NCBI GenBank assembly: GCA_947253765.1
Contig: CAMYAK010000008.1
Location: 14,670 to 78,669 of the forward strand
From: an uncultured Tissierellia bacterium
GTDB lineage: Bacteria; Bacillota; Clostridia; Tissierellales; Peptoniphilaceae
DNA length: 64,000 nt
Reading direction: 5' to 3'
Numbering within the stretch: the first letter of the stretch is position 1; the number at the start of each line of letters is the position of its first letter. This document shows, piece by piece, positions 1-8,774 of the stretch. The notes under the pieces were generated by a model that was given only the letters and a program-made list of their open reading frames with translations, did not search any database and was not told the origin of the DNA. The translations under genes and the position numbers were made by a program.

Positions 1-1164
1 TGGAATGAGAGCGAAAGACCCATCTTCGTTTATCTTCTTCCAGGCCCAACTTTCAGACCTCTCTTCAGCTTCTTTGATTTTCCCGTCCTTGTCGGTTTCT
101 ACATTTATGAGCCTAATCCGGCCCTGATCAACTTCTTTTTCCTCTTCCAACATTGTAAATACCCGGTCGGCTCCTGCCAAGGCCATGACCACCGAGTTTA
201 TCTGCTGGGCCAACTCGTTGATATTTCCGGTGAACTGCTTGGTCATGTTCAAAAATGGTATAAGTATGGAAATATCAAAAGCCAAACCCGATATGGAAAA
301 ATTAGGAAGGCCGGAAAGTAGAAAAAGTCCGCTTATTACCGCCACTAAAACATATAAAATATTGCCTATGTTAAGAATTATGGGGCCCAAAATATTAGCA
401 TATCCGTTAGCCTTCTCACTTGAGATCCTAAGTTCCTTATTCAGACTTTCAAACTTCTCGATCGCTTCTTCCTCATGGTTAAAAACCTTGATCACCTTCT
501 GCCCGGTCATCATCTCCTGTAAAAAGCCTTCAAGGTTACCCATGTTTTTTTGCACTTTCATAAAATATCCGGCCGAACCGCCGCCTATTTTATTGCTGAC
601 CACAACCATTAAAACTATTCCCAACAAAGCTATCATAGTCATCCATACTGAAAAATACAGCATTATGAAGAATACCGTAATCACCATTATCCCGGATTGA
701 ATTATAACGGGGAGGCCCTCGGTTATGAGCATTCTAATGCTGTCAACATCATTGGTGTAATGGCTCATTATATCCCCGTGTTTTTTCTTATCAAAATAGG
801 ATATTGGAAGATATTGCATATGTTTATAAAGTGTTACTCTTATATTGTGTAAAAAAGTCTGCCCCACATATGCCATAACCTGAGTTCTTATGGTTATCAA
901 TATAATTGACAGCGAATATAGGGTTATAAGAATTTTTAACGGCGAAGATATCTGCAGTTTGGCAAGTTCCCAATCTGTCAAACCTCTTTCCAGAAAATCC
1001 GTTACAACCTTTAGTACTCTTTGAAGAAAAATCGCATGTATTGATGAGATGACTGATGAGATTAAAACGGTCACTATTATAATCGGCATAAGAATAGGAA
1101 AACTTTTAAAAAGCATTTTAAGTAGTCTGCCCATTATTTCGGAAAGCTTGTGTTTATTATTCAT
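1..1164 (-). CDS. ABC exporter half-transporter, ATP-binding/permease (partial, C-terminus beyond window)
   Basis: The 388 codons present encode the N-terminal membrane domain of a type IV (MsbA/BmrCD-like) ABC exporter: several hydrophobic segments and the coupling-helix region around YFDKKKHGDIMSHYTNDVD. The nucleotide-binding domain lies beyond the window edge. The ATG (1162-1164) overlaps the stop of the preceding half-transporter by 8 bases (ATGAATAA), so the two are translationally coupled and almost certainly form a heterodimer. The first partner carries the degenerate ATP site, so this one should carry the catalytic Glu, but that part is not visible. Substrate unknown; such pairs export drugs, lipids or peptides. 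Confidence 0.9.
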   Translation of the reverse strand, partial: MNNKHKLSEIMGRLLKMLFKSFPILMPIIIVTVLISSVISSIHAIFLQRVLKVVTDFLERGLTDWELAKLQISSPLKILITLYSLSIILITIRTQVMAYVGQTFLHNIRVTLYKHMQYLPISYFDKKKHGDIMSHYTNDVDSIRMLITEGLPVIIQSGIMVITVFFIMLYFSVWMTMIALLGIVLMVVVSNKIGGGSAGYFMKVQKNMGNLEGFLQEMMTGQKVIKVFNHEEEAIEKFESLNKELRISSEKANGYANILGPIILNIGNILYVLVAVISGLFLLSGLPNFSISGLAFDISILIPFLNMTKQFTGNINELAQQINSVVMALAGADRVFTMLEEEKEVDQGRIRLINVETDKDGKIKEAEERSESWAWKKINEDGSFALIP

Positions 1165-2899
1165 AAATCTTGCCCTCCCCCTGTTTTTCGGCAGTATTTC
1201 TGTATTCCTCATTCCTTTCCATAAGCTCCTCATGTTTGCCTACGTCTGAGATTCGACCGTTCTTCATAACAACTATAAAGTCGGCATCAGCTATAGAGGC
1301 AATCCTCTGGGCAATTATGAGCTTGGTTGTTCCCGGCAGGGATTTTTTCAAACCCTCCCTTATCAGACTGTCAGTTCTTGTATCAACCGCAGAAGTTGAA
1401 TCGTCCAGGATAAGAATTTTGGGCTTCTTTAAAAGGGCCCTTGCAATGGTTAACCTCTGCTTCTGTCCCCCTGAAACATTTGATCCTCCCTGCTCTACGC
1501 GACTGTTATATCCTTCCGGCAAGTCCCTGATGAAAGAATCGGCTTGTGCAATTTTTGCAGCCATAACCAGGTCTTCTTCTCCGGCATCAGGATCACCCCA
1601 GCGCAGGTTCTCTGCAACAGTTCCTGAGAAAATCAGATTCTTTTGTAGGACAATGGAAACTTCATCCCTGAGTGCTTTGAGGTCATATTCTCTTACATCG
1701 TGGCCACCTACTTTTAAGTTGCCTTGTGTTATATCATAAAGCCTTGGAATAAGCTGGATAAGTGTGGATTTCCCTGATCCTGTCCCCCCGACTATCCCGA
1801 CTGTCATCCCGGAATCTATGTGGAGATTTATGTTTTTAAGAGCCTCATTTTCAGCTTCTTCCGAGTATTTGAAAGATACATTTTTAAAATCTATAGACCC
1901 GTCATCAAGCTCATATATGGGGTTTTCAGGCGACTTAAGGTCGATTTCTTCATCTAAGATCTCATTTAAACGCCTTACCCCTTCTCCGGAAATGGATATC
2001 AAAACCAGGATCATGGTCAGGAATATGAGCTGGATCATTATTTGGAAGCCGTATGTGATCATGGCGGACATCTCTCCGACATTTAGTTTCACTCCTCCCG
2101 AACTTACGGCAATATATGAACCGACTATTAAAACAAAGACCATATTGAAATATATAGCCAACTGCATTATTGGTGAATTGAGATTTACTATTTTTTCAGC
2201 TTTTGTAAAGTCTTTTCTTATAGCATCTGAAAATACTGTGAACTTCTCTATCTCATACTCTTCTCTTGAGAATCCCTTAACCTCCCTGCAGGCCCTGACA
2301 TTCTCTTCAACAACCCTGTTTAAATCGTCATACCTCTTAAAAACTTTCCTAAATACCGGCATGGCTAATTTTGAAATAAGGAAAAATGAGATTGCTAAAA
2401 AAGGAATGATAAGGAAAAATGACCAGGCAAGTTTTCCCCCCATATAAAGGGCCAGCAAAAAGGAAATAACCATCATTAAAGGGGCTCTGATAGCTGTCCT
2501 GATAACCATCATAAAGGCAAACTGTATATTTCTCACATCCGAGGTCATCCTGGTAATAAGTGAAGCACTTGAAAACCTGTCTATATTGGAAAAGGAGAAA
2601 GCCTGGATTTTCTTAAAAATATCAGATCTGAGATTCTCCGCAAATCCCGCTGATGCCTTGGCAGCGCTTATTCCCCCCAAAAATCCGAACAAAAGAGCCA
2701 CCATTGACAGGACGAATAGGGTAAATCCTTCCTGTAGTATTCCGGACATCTCAACCTGTCCCCTTTGAAGCTTGTTTATTAAACGTGCAGTCACAAATGG
2801 GAGCAGGCACTGGACCAGGGCTTCGAGAGTCATGTATATAAATGTCAGATAGACCTGCTTTTTGTTTTCTCTTATGCTTAAAAACAGCTTCCTATACAT
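1157..2899 (-). CDS. ABC exporter half-transporter, ATP-binding/permease (degenerate-site subunit)
   Basis: 580-residue half-transporter with an N-terminal six-helix membrane domain (about residues 15-300) followed by an ATPase domain: Walker A GGTGSGKST near residue 375, signature VSGGQKQR near 476 and Walker B ILILDD near 498. The residue after the Walker B Asp is Asp rather than the catalytic Glu (DDSTSAVD), as in the degenerate half of heterodimeric exporters such as TM287/TM288. GGAGG lies just before the ATG. It is the first gene of the pair and overlaps the second by 8 bases. Substrate cannot be told from sequence. Confidence 0.92.
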   Translation of the reverse strand: MYRKLFLSIRENKKQVYLTFIYMTLEALVQCLLPFVTARLINKLQRGQVEMSGILQEGFTLFVLSMVALLFGFLGGISAAKASAGFAENLRSDIFKKIQAFSFSNIDRFSSASLITRMTSDVRNIQFAFMMVIRTAIRAPLMMVISFLLALYMGGKLAWSFFLIIPFLAISFFLISKLAMPVFRKVFKRYDDLNRVVEENVRACREVKGFSREEYEIEKFTVFSDAIRKDFTKAEKIVNLNSPIMQLAIYFNMVFVLIVGSYIAVSSGGVKLNVGEMSAMITYGFQIMIQLIFLTMILVLISISGEGVRRLNEILDEEIDLKSPENPIYELDDGSIDFKNVSFKYSEEAENEALKNINLHIDSGMTVGIVGGTGSGKSTLIQLIPRLYDITQGNLKVGGHDVREYDLKALRDEVSIVLQKNLIFSGTVAENLRWGDPDAGEEDLVMAAKIAQADSFIRDLPEGYNSRVEQGGSNVSGGQKQRLTIARALLKKPKILILDDSTSAVDTRTDSLIREGLKKSLPGTTKLIIAQRIASIADADFIVVMKNGRISDVGKHEELMERNEEYRNTAEKQGEGKIYE

Positions 2900-2940
2900 T
2901 TTCCCTCCAATAATACTTCCTTAAAATATTTACCAACTTT

Positions 2941-3939
2941 TCAAGAATTATAAGCCTTCTCGTACAGGTCCAAGAGTTTGTGGCCAATTTTTTCCAATGA
3001 CTTTTCTTCCACTATCCTATATGGATTCCCCTTCAAAGCCGGGAGTCTTCCTTCCAATATGCCTGAAAGCTTCTCTTTGAACCCGTCCAATGAATCCGCC
3101 TTATATACGTCCTTACCCTCTTCCAGATAATTGAATATCTCTATATCCCTTAAAAGGATCTCCGCCTTACATGCCATGGCTTCAAGCAGGACAATCCCCT
3201 CAGTCTCCTCATGGGTTGGAAAAAAATATAAGTCTGAAGCACAATAGGCTTCCCTAATCAGCTCGCTTTGAGCATAGCCCGGGAAATGAAGGTTATCGAG
3301 TTTTGTACTTATGGCCTCGCTTATCTCTTCCGGAACCAGCTTCAAATTAAGGTTGCCAAACCAGACGAATTCATATTCAGGGAAGGTCTTTGCCAATTCA
3401 ACAAAATCCAGGATCCCTTTTCTCTTGATGAATAGGCCGACAGACACAACGGACTTTTTATTTTCATCCAGGCCATATCTCTCATAGAAATTTTCCCTGT
3501 CCCCCTCTTTTTTCTGCCAAAAATTCAGGTCAATGCCGTTGGAAATGACCTCTATAGGCCTCTTAAGCTCATATGTTTCAAGCAGTTTCTTTGAGTATTC
3601 AGAAGGTGTCAGAATCAGATCTCCAAGGTTATAGCAGAATTTTAGCCACTGTTTGAAGCCTGATGCCAAAACATTGGAAAATAAAAAGGAGTTTTTAAAG
3701 TCTTCTTCAGTTGAATGGGCATGATAAACGACTTTTATGCCCTTTGCACTCTCTCTCATCGCAAAGACAGGACTGTCCGGCAATACCGTATTGATATGGC
3801 ATACATCATGGTCTTCGTTTTCATCAAGTGTAAAATCCGCACCGACAAGTTCCAAGGCCTTTATCTGGTGGCTTATGGCCTTGCCCACTCCGGATTCCTT
3901 TACCAAATCAAAGTCTTTGCTGTAAATAAGTATTTTCAT
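2941..3939 (-). CDS. GT4-family glycosyltransferase
   Basis: 332 residues with a GT-B fold layout. The C-terminal half has the nucleotide-sugar-binding pattern of GT4 retaining enzymes: VSVGLFIKRKG, the FPGY/SELIREAYCASDLYFFPT segment and the E-x7-E motif EETEGIVLLEA. No signal peptide, so it is cytosolic or membrane-peripheral. The closest known types are Firmicute diacylglycerol glucosyl/galactosyltransferases that build glycolipids; that substrate is inference. It lies 41 bases upstream of the ABC pair on the same strand and may be co-transcribed, which would fit an envelope or glycolipid role. It diverges from pepD across a 123-base gap. Confidence 0.85.
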   Translation of the reverse strand: MKILIYSKDFDLVKESGVGKAISHQIKALELVGADFTLDENEDHDVCHINTVLPDSPVFAMRESAKGIKVVYHAHSTEEDFKNSFLFSNVLASGFKQWLKFCYNLGDLILTPSEYSKKLLETYELKRPIEVISNGIDLNFWQKKEGDRENFYERYGLDENKKSVVSVGLFIKRKGILDFVELAKTFPEYEFVWFGNLNLKLVPEEISEAISTKLDNLHFPGYAQSELIREAYCASDLYFFPTHEETEGIVLLEAMACKAEILLRDIEIFNYLEEGKDVYKADSLDGFKEKLSGILEGRLPALKGNPYRIVEEKSLEKIGHKLLDLYEKAYNS

Positions 3940-4062
3940 AATCTACCTCAAATAATATTTCTTGTTTAATTCTAACCCCTTTTTTTAAAAAAGTCGAAAT
4001 GTGTTATATACTAACCGTATTATAAAGTTGAATTGTCAAAATTATATGGAAAGGAATAAATC

Positions 4063-5496
4063 ATGTCTTGTACAACGATTATTATAGGTAAAAAAGCTTC
4101 TTATGACGGTTCCACGATAATAGCCAGAAATGAGGACTCCTGTGCCGGCTGCTTCGATCCCAAAAAGATGGTTTCGGTCAAGCCCGAGGGCCAACCCGTC
4201 CACTACCAATCCGTTATTTCAAAGGAAAAGATCGAACTTCCGACAGACCCTATGGCCTACAGCTCAGTCCCTGAAGCTGTCGATTGGCACGGTATATGGG
4301 CAGCCTCCGGCATAAACGAGGCCAATGTTGCAATGACGGCGACCGAAACCATAACCGGTAATGAAAGATTTTTAGCTATTGACCCTCTTACCGAGGAAAA
4401 AGTCGGGGGCTTTGGTGAAGAGGATTTCGTGACCCTTGTCTTGCCATATATAAAGTCTGCAAAAGACGGGGTCAGGAGGTTGGGAGAAATCCTTGAAAAA
4501 CACGGAACTTACGAGCAGAACGGCATAGCCTTTGCTGACGGTGATGAGGTCTGGTACCTGGAGACAATAGGTGGCCACAATTGGATTGCCAGGAGGCTCG
4601 CTGATGATTCTTATGCAGTCTTGGCCAACCAGCTTTCAATTGATGCCCTGGATTTTAATGACTGCTATGAAAAGCAGGAAGAATTCATGTGCTCAAGCCA
4701 ATTAAAAGCCCTTGTTGAAGAAAACCGTCTTGACCTTTCACTTGACGGAAAGTTCAATCCCAGACAGGCTTTCGGCAGCATCACCGATACCGATACCGTT
4801 TATAACACGCCAAGGGTCTGGTCTATCCAGAAAAAGTTCAACCCCCACAGCAAACTTTGGGATGATCCTGCAATTGACAATCCCAGGTCCTTTAATTTAG
4901 CCTGGTCCATGGTTCCTGAAAGAAAATTGACCATAGAAGATGTTAAAAGAGCCCTATCCGACCACTACCAAGGCAGTCCTTACGACCCATATACAAATAA
5001 TAAGACACCTTTCAGGCCGATAGGGGTCAACAGGACCAACCACATAGCCGTCTTACAGATAAGACCCTATTTGCCTGAGGAATATAGGTCTATTCATTGG
5101 ATAAGCTTCGGCTGCAATATATACAACGCCCTCCTGCCAATGTATCCCTTGGTAGATTCCTTTCCTGCCTATCTTGAATGTACAGGATCTGAGCCTTCAA
5201 CAGAATCCTTCTATTGGACTAACAGGCTGATTTCCGCCTTGGCTGACACTGTTTATTACAAAAGCCTATCCGCTGTTGAAAATTACCGGGAAAGTGTGAC
5301 TTCCCAAGCTCTTGGTTTAATCCTTTCATGTGATAAGGCTGCAAAATCATACAAGGGAAATATTAAGGAGCTTTTAGGGGAAACAAATGAGAAAATTGCG
5401 GCAATGGCAAAGACTGAGACCTCTACCCTCCTAAAAAAAGTTTTGGACCTGGCATCCAACTCTATGAAATCGGCTTTTTATCTTTCAGACAATTAA
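4063..5496 (+). CDS. pepD: C69-family dipeptidase (PepD)
   Basis: 477 residues of peptidase family C69, an Ntn-hydrolase. The start MSCTTIIIGKKASYDGS keeps the Cys (residue 3) that becomes the N-terminal nucleophile after processing, and the family signature IIARNED follows. Family members are cytosolic dipeptidases that finish degradation of peptides taken up for amino-acid fermentation. The start is set by AAAGGA a few bases before the ATG. It is a single gene, divergent from the glycosyltransferase, followed by rubredoxin with its own promoter. No truncation seen. Confidence 0.93.
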   Translation: MSCTTIIIGKKASYDGSTIIARNEDSCAGCFDPKKMVSVKPEGQPVHYQSVISKEKIELPTDPMAYSSVPEAVDWHGIWAASGINEANVAMTATETITGNERFLAIDPLTEEKVGGFGEEDFVTLVLPYIKSAKDGVRRLGEILEKHGTYEQNGIAFADGDEVWYLETIGGHNWIARRLADDSYAVLANQLSIDALDFNDCYEKQEEFMCSSQLKALVEENRLDLSLDGKFNPRQAFGSITDTDTVYNTPRVWSIQKKFNPHSKLWDDPAIDNPRSFNLAWSMVPERKLTIEDVKRALSDHYQGSPYDPYTNNKTPFRPIGVNRTNHIAVLQIRPYLPEEYRSIHWISFGCNIYNALLPMYPLVDSFPAYLECTGSEPSTESFYWTNRLISALADTVYYKSLSAVENYRESVTSQALGLILSCDKAAKSYKGNIKELLGETNEKIAAMAKTETSTLLKKVLDLASNSMKSAFYLSDN

Positions 5497-5511
5497 GACA
5501 AATTTTAGTCA

Positions 5512-5539
5512 TTGTTTGAATTTAAAAATCTGTTATACT
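5512..5539 (+). promoter_or_regulatory. Sigma-A-type promoter of rubredoxin gene
   Basis: TTGTTT (5512-5517) and TATACT (5534-5539) are separated by 16 bases and lie about 45 bases before the rubredoxin ATG, with no gene between. Confidence 0.6.
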
Positions 5540-5583
5540 TGTCAGAGGAATTAAATTTCTAGAATCTATTAGGAGGTATTTGA

Positions 5584-5745
5584 ATGCAAAAGTATGAGTG
5601 TACTGTTTGTGGCTACATTTATGATCCTGCTGTCGGCGATGAAGACGGCGGAATCAATCCGGGCACAGCTTTTGAAGACCTTCCCGAAGATTGGGAATGT
5701 CCACTTTGCGGTGCCGGAAAAGACGCCTTTGAATTGGCGGAATAA
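5584..5745 (+). CDS. Rubredoxin
   Basis: 53-residue protein starting MQKYECTVCGYIYDP, the usual rubredoxin length. The four iron ligands are C6, C9, C39 and C42 in CxxCG and CPLCG motifs, with the conserved aromatic and Asp/Gly-rich loop between. It is a cytosolic one-electron carrier, in anaerobes often the donor for superoxide reductase, rubrerythrin or flavodiiron proteins; none of these lies beside it. A strong AGGAGG sits 7 bases before the ATG. It is a monocistronic unit with its own promoter and a hairpin terminator after it. Confidence 0.97.
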   Translation: MQKYECTVCGYIYDPAVGDEDGGINPGTAFEDLPEDWECPLCGAGKDAFELAE

Positions 5746-5770
5746 AAATTTGTACAAAATATTCATGATC

Positions 5771-5825
5771 AAAAAAAAGGTTTCATTCCTGTGCAGCAAC
5801 AAGCAGGATTGAAACCTTTTTAATT
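5771..5825. terminator. Bidirectional terminator between rubredoxin and malQ
   Basis: A near-perfect stem (GGTTTCATTCCTG pairing with CAGGATTGAAACC, one mismatch) is flanked by an A-run on one side and a T-run on the other, as expected for a terminator shared by two convergent genes. Confidence 0.8.
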
Positions 5826-5833
5826 ATCTGTTT

Positions 5834-7336
5834 TTATTTATTTTTTTCTGTCTCCGGAAGCCTTTTATATATCTCCATATAAGTCTTCATCCTTGAAATT
5901 ATATCGGATCTGTAGTAGTCCAAGCTGCATCTCCACTCCCAACAGCCTTTCTCAACTCCCGGAACATTGACCCTTCCGTCGCTTCCCAAACCCAATATAT
6001 CCTGGAGCTGGAAAATTGACAGGTCGTTGACCCCGCTCATTAAATAGCGTACACCGCCCCAATGATAGCCTTCATAATCGGTTATGCAAAGATACTGTAA
6101 GGCCCTATTTCTTTCATCCTCAGGCACTGAATTGAGCCAGCCCATAAAAGTATCCGAATCCTGGGTTGACGAATATGCCAGGAGGTTTTTTTCATAATTA
6201 TGTGGGAGGTTGGGGCTGTCTTCCCCTGTAAATCCGAACTGGAGTACCCTCATACCGGGAAATCCCAACCTGTCTTTCAGCTTGGTAACTTCTTTTGTAA
6301 CCGATCCCAAGTCTTCCGCAATCAGGTTCATATTATTAAGTTCCTTTTTAAGAACTTTGAAAAGATCTTGACCCGGTCCCTTTTCCCAATGGCCTCCAAA
6401 AGCTGTCTTGTTCCCATATGGGATCGCATAGTAATTGACGAAGCCTATAAAGTGATCAAGCCTCAGATAATCAAAGAGAACCTGGTTAATCCTTATCCTC
6501 TGTACCCAATAATCATATGAAGCTTCTTTCAAGTTTTCCCAATTATATACAGGATGCTTCCACACTTGGCCATCAACAGAGTACCTGTCCGGCGGAACTC
6601 CTGAGATAAATACAGGTAAATAATTTTCGTCCAACTGGAAATACTCGGGCCAAGCCCAGCAGTCCGCCGACTCCAATGGGGCATAAATCGGCAAGTCTCC
6701 TATTATCGATATTCCTTGACTCTTGGCGTAGGCCTTAAGATTTAAGTACTGCTTGAAAAACATATATTGGAGGAATTTTTGGAACCTGATTTCTAACTCC
6801 TCTTTTTTCGCCAATTTTTCAAGGGTTTTCTTGTCCCGGCTTCTCAAGCCCTTTGGCCATTCCGGCCAATAGTAGCTGTGTTTTTCACTTATGGTCATAT
6901 ATAGTGCATAATCTTCAAGCCAGTACTTATTGTTTTCAATAAAGGCCTCAAAATCCCCTTGATCGGAGCTTTCATTAAAACTCGAAAAAGCCTTGTGTAA
7001 GATTGGCAGCTTGCCGGCCCTGACCCTATCATAGTCAACCCTTGACGGATTTGAGCCATAGTCAATATACTCATAGTCTTCCCTTGTCAGAAGACCCTCG
7101 CCCTGAAGGATATCAAGGTCTATGTATATCGGATCTCCCGCAAAGGATGAAAGTGATGAATACGGTGAATTCCCCACACTTTCATGGCTTGGTCCAACAG
7201 GAAGGATCTGCCAAACAGATTGGCCGCAATCCTTTAAGAAGTCTATGAACCTATAGGCCTCGTGACCTAAAGAACCAATCCCGTGTTTAGACGGCAGGGA
7301 AAAAATTGGAAGTAAGATACCCGATCCTCTTTTCAT
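5834..7336 (-). CDS. malQ: 4-alpha-glucanotransferase (amylomaltase)
   Basis: 500-residue GH77 enzyme that transfers alpha-1,4-glucan segments between maltodextrins in the cytosol. Visible catalytic parts are the nucleophile Asp in LRLDHFIGF (about residue 294), the acid/base Glu in LIAEDLG (about 340) and the third Asp in STQDSDTF (about 393). At the last site the family normally has His-Asp (THDND); here the His is Gln, read directly from CAG GAT. The start MKRGSGILLP has AGGAGC upstream and the length is normal. No other glycogen or maltose genes are adjacent, so it stands alone between two terminators. Confidence 0.95.
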   Translation of the reverse strand: MKRGSGILLPIFSLPSKHGIGSLGHEAYRFIDFLKDCGQSVWQILPVGPSHESVGNSPYSSLSSFAGDPIYIDLDILQGEGLLTREDYEYIDYGSNPSRVDYDRVRAGKLPILHKAFSSFNESSDQGDFEAFIENNKYWLEDYALYMTISEKHSYYWPEWPKGLRSRDKKTLEKLAKKEELEIRFQKFLQYMFFKQYLNLKAYAKSQGISIIGDLPIYAPLESADCWAWPEYFQLDENYLPVFISGVPPDRYSVDGQVWKHPVYNWENLKEASYDYWVQRIRINQVLFDYLRLDHFIGFVNYYAIPYGNKTAFGGHWEKGPGQDLFKVLKKELNNMNLIAEDLGSVTKEVTKLKDRLGFPGMRVLQFGFTGEDSPNLPHNYEKNLLAYSSTQDSDTFMGWLNSVPEDERNRALQYLCITDYEGYHWGGVRYLMSGVNDLSIFQLQDILGLGSDGRVNVPGVEKGCWEWRCSLDYYRSDIISRMKTYMEIYKRLPETEKNK

Positions 7337-7355
7337 GCTCTGCTCCTAGATTTTT

Positions 7356-7387
7356 AAAAAAGGCGAAGTTTAAATAAACTCCGCCTT
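7356..7387 (-). terminator. Terminator after the F420-ligase-like gene
   Basis: On the minus strand AAGGCGGAGTTT and AAACTTCGCCTT form a stem followed directly by TTTTTT, 25-55 bases after the stop codon of the gene ending at 7413. Confidence 0.85.
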
Positions 7388-7412
7388 ATGTTCAGTGTTT
7401 TATTTTCATAAA

Positions 7413-8600
7413 TCAGCTGTTGTAGTTATCAAAATATCCTTGAACCAGAACTACCGGGGTTCCCTTGTCTCCACTTCCTGAAGTAAGGTCTGCCAGAGAT
7501 CCCAGAAGGTCGGTAAGGTGGCGGGGTGTTGTTCCTTCCGAGTCCATCTTGCCCTTGAGGTCCATGTCTTTAGCTTTGATCCTGCCTTTGATAGCTTCCC
7601 TCAGCTCCTCACCTGAAAGGTCTCCGAAATCATTGTCGGCCAGGTACTTGAGTTTTAACTCGTTAGGTACTCCCTCAAGGCCCTTGGTGTATGCAGGAGA
7701 TACTACCGGATCTGCAAATTCCCAAATGCCGCTGAAGGGGTCTTTATAAGCACCGTCGCCGTAGACCATGACTTCTATGTTCTTTCCGGTTTTTTCCTTA
7801 AGTTCCGCAGCGATATCTTCAACAAGGCCCTGGACATCTCTCGGGAAGAGCTTTACCTTGTCCTCAGTTGCCTTGTTTGAGCCCAAAAGTCCATATGTTT
7901 CGTTGTATCCGGATCCGTCAACCGACTCGGTCATTATATCATCCAGGCCAAGTACCTTTTCAGCTCCGGCCTGTTTGAGGATTCTCTTGGTTCTCTCACG
8001 TGTGTGGATATCGCAAGTTAAAACCTGCTTGGTATACTCAAGAATCTTTCTGGGATCATTGGCAAGGACAACCTCAAGCTCTGCGCCCTCATCCTCGATC
8101 AATTCTCTATAAAAGTCTATATAATCAACTGCCGTGAAGGGGTGTAAAGATTCTCCGAAGAGGTCTCTAAATTCCTTCTCCGTTAAAGTGTCGGTTAAAG
8201 GATTAATATGGGCTTTTTCCAGCCTCTCGTATGAAATGAGCTCATTTCCCACTTCGTCTGAGGGGTAGGTGAACTGGATTACCAGCTTCTTGCAGGCCCT
8301 TGCCATAGCTTTAAGATTTAAAGAAAATCTGTTACGGCTGAGTATAGGATTGAAAACGCCCAATGTTCCTTCATGGAACTTGGCTTTTATGTCCTTGCTC
8401 ATCTGGTCCAGGTTTGCATAGTTTCCCTGAGCCCTGCCTATGACGGCCTCTGTTACGCAAACGACATCTCTGTCATGGAAGGAAAATCCTTCTTCTTTTG
8501 CAGCCGCCAAAACTGCATCTATTACGAATGATTTCATGTCATCGCCTTCTCTTGCGATTGGGCAACGAATACCTCTTGAAACGGTTCCTACAAGTCTCAT
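7413..8600 (-). CDS. CofE-like protein (coenzyme F420-0:L-glutamate ligase family)
   Basis: 395 residues. The N-terminus (VSRGIRCPIAREGDDMKSF, then DVVCVTEAVIGRAQGNY) matches the F420_ligase (CofE) fold, which adds glutamate to coenzyme F420-0 in archaea and actinobacteria. Firmicutes of this type are not known to make F420, and no other cof gene is in the window, so the ligase activity may be real but the acceptor is probably different. The protein is longer than classical CofE (about 250), with an extra C-terminal region of unknown role ending VVLVQGYFDNYNS. AGGAGG precedes the ATG. It lies 34 bases after tRNA-Ala and may share its promoter. Confidence 0.8.
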   Translation of the reverse strand: MRLVGTVSRGIRCPIAREGDDMKSFVIDAVLAAAKEEGFSFHDRDVVCVTEAVIGRAQGNYANLDQMSKDIKAKFHEGTLGVFNPILSRNRFSLNLKAMARACKKLVIQFTYPSDEVGNELISYERLEKAHINPLTDTLTEKEFRDLFGESLHPFTAVDYIDFYRELIEDEGAELEVVLANDPRKILEYTKQVLTCDIHTRERTKRILKQAGAEKVLGLDDIMTESVDGSGYNETYGLLGSNKATEDKVKLFPRDVQGLVEDIAAELKEKTGKNIEVMVYGDGAYKDPFSGIWEFADPVVSPAYTKGLEGVPNELKLKYLADNDFGDLSGEELREAIKGRIKAKDMDLKGKMDSEGTTPRHLTDLLGSLADLTSGSGDKGTPVVLVQGYFDNYNS

Positions 8601-8634
8601 AATTTCCTCCTCATAAGATATTGTTCATAGCCGA

Positions 8635-8707
8635 TGGACCTGATGGGATTCGAACCCACGACCCCCGCGTTGCGAACGCGATGCTCTCCCAACTGAGCTA
8701 CAGGCCC
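8635..8707 (-). tRNA. tRNA-Ala (anticodon CGC)
   Basis: The minus strand folds as a cloverleaf: acceptor GGGCCTG/CAGGTCC with the G3:U70 pair that defines alanine tRNAs, D arm GCTC...GAGC, anticodon stem TCGCG/CGCGG with loop TTCGCAA (anticodon CGC, codon GCG), and T loop TTCGAAT. The discriminator is A. The CCA end is not encoded. Confidence 0.95.
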
Positions 8708-8727
8708 ATGGACAAAAGAACAATAAG

Positions 8728-8756
8728 AGTTTAAACCTATATATCCTTCATTTCAA
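8728..8756 (-). promoter_or_regulatory. Promoter of tRNA-Ala
   Basis: On the minus strand TTGAAA is followed after 17 bases by TAAACT, about 20 bases before the tRNA 5' end. It probably also serves the F420-ligase-like gene downstream. Confidence 0.7.
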
Positions 8757-8774
8757 GAATTTTTTATTGAAAAA

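Noticed and set aside
1170..2447. Long plus-strand open frames of 189 and 227 codons
   Set aside because: Both are antisense to the ABC exporter gene, whose motifs are intact on the other strand.
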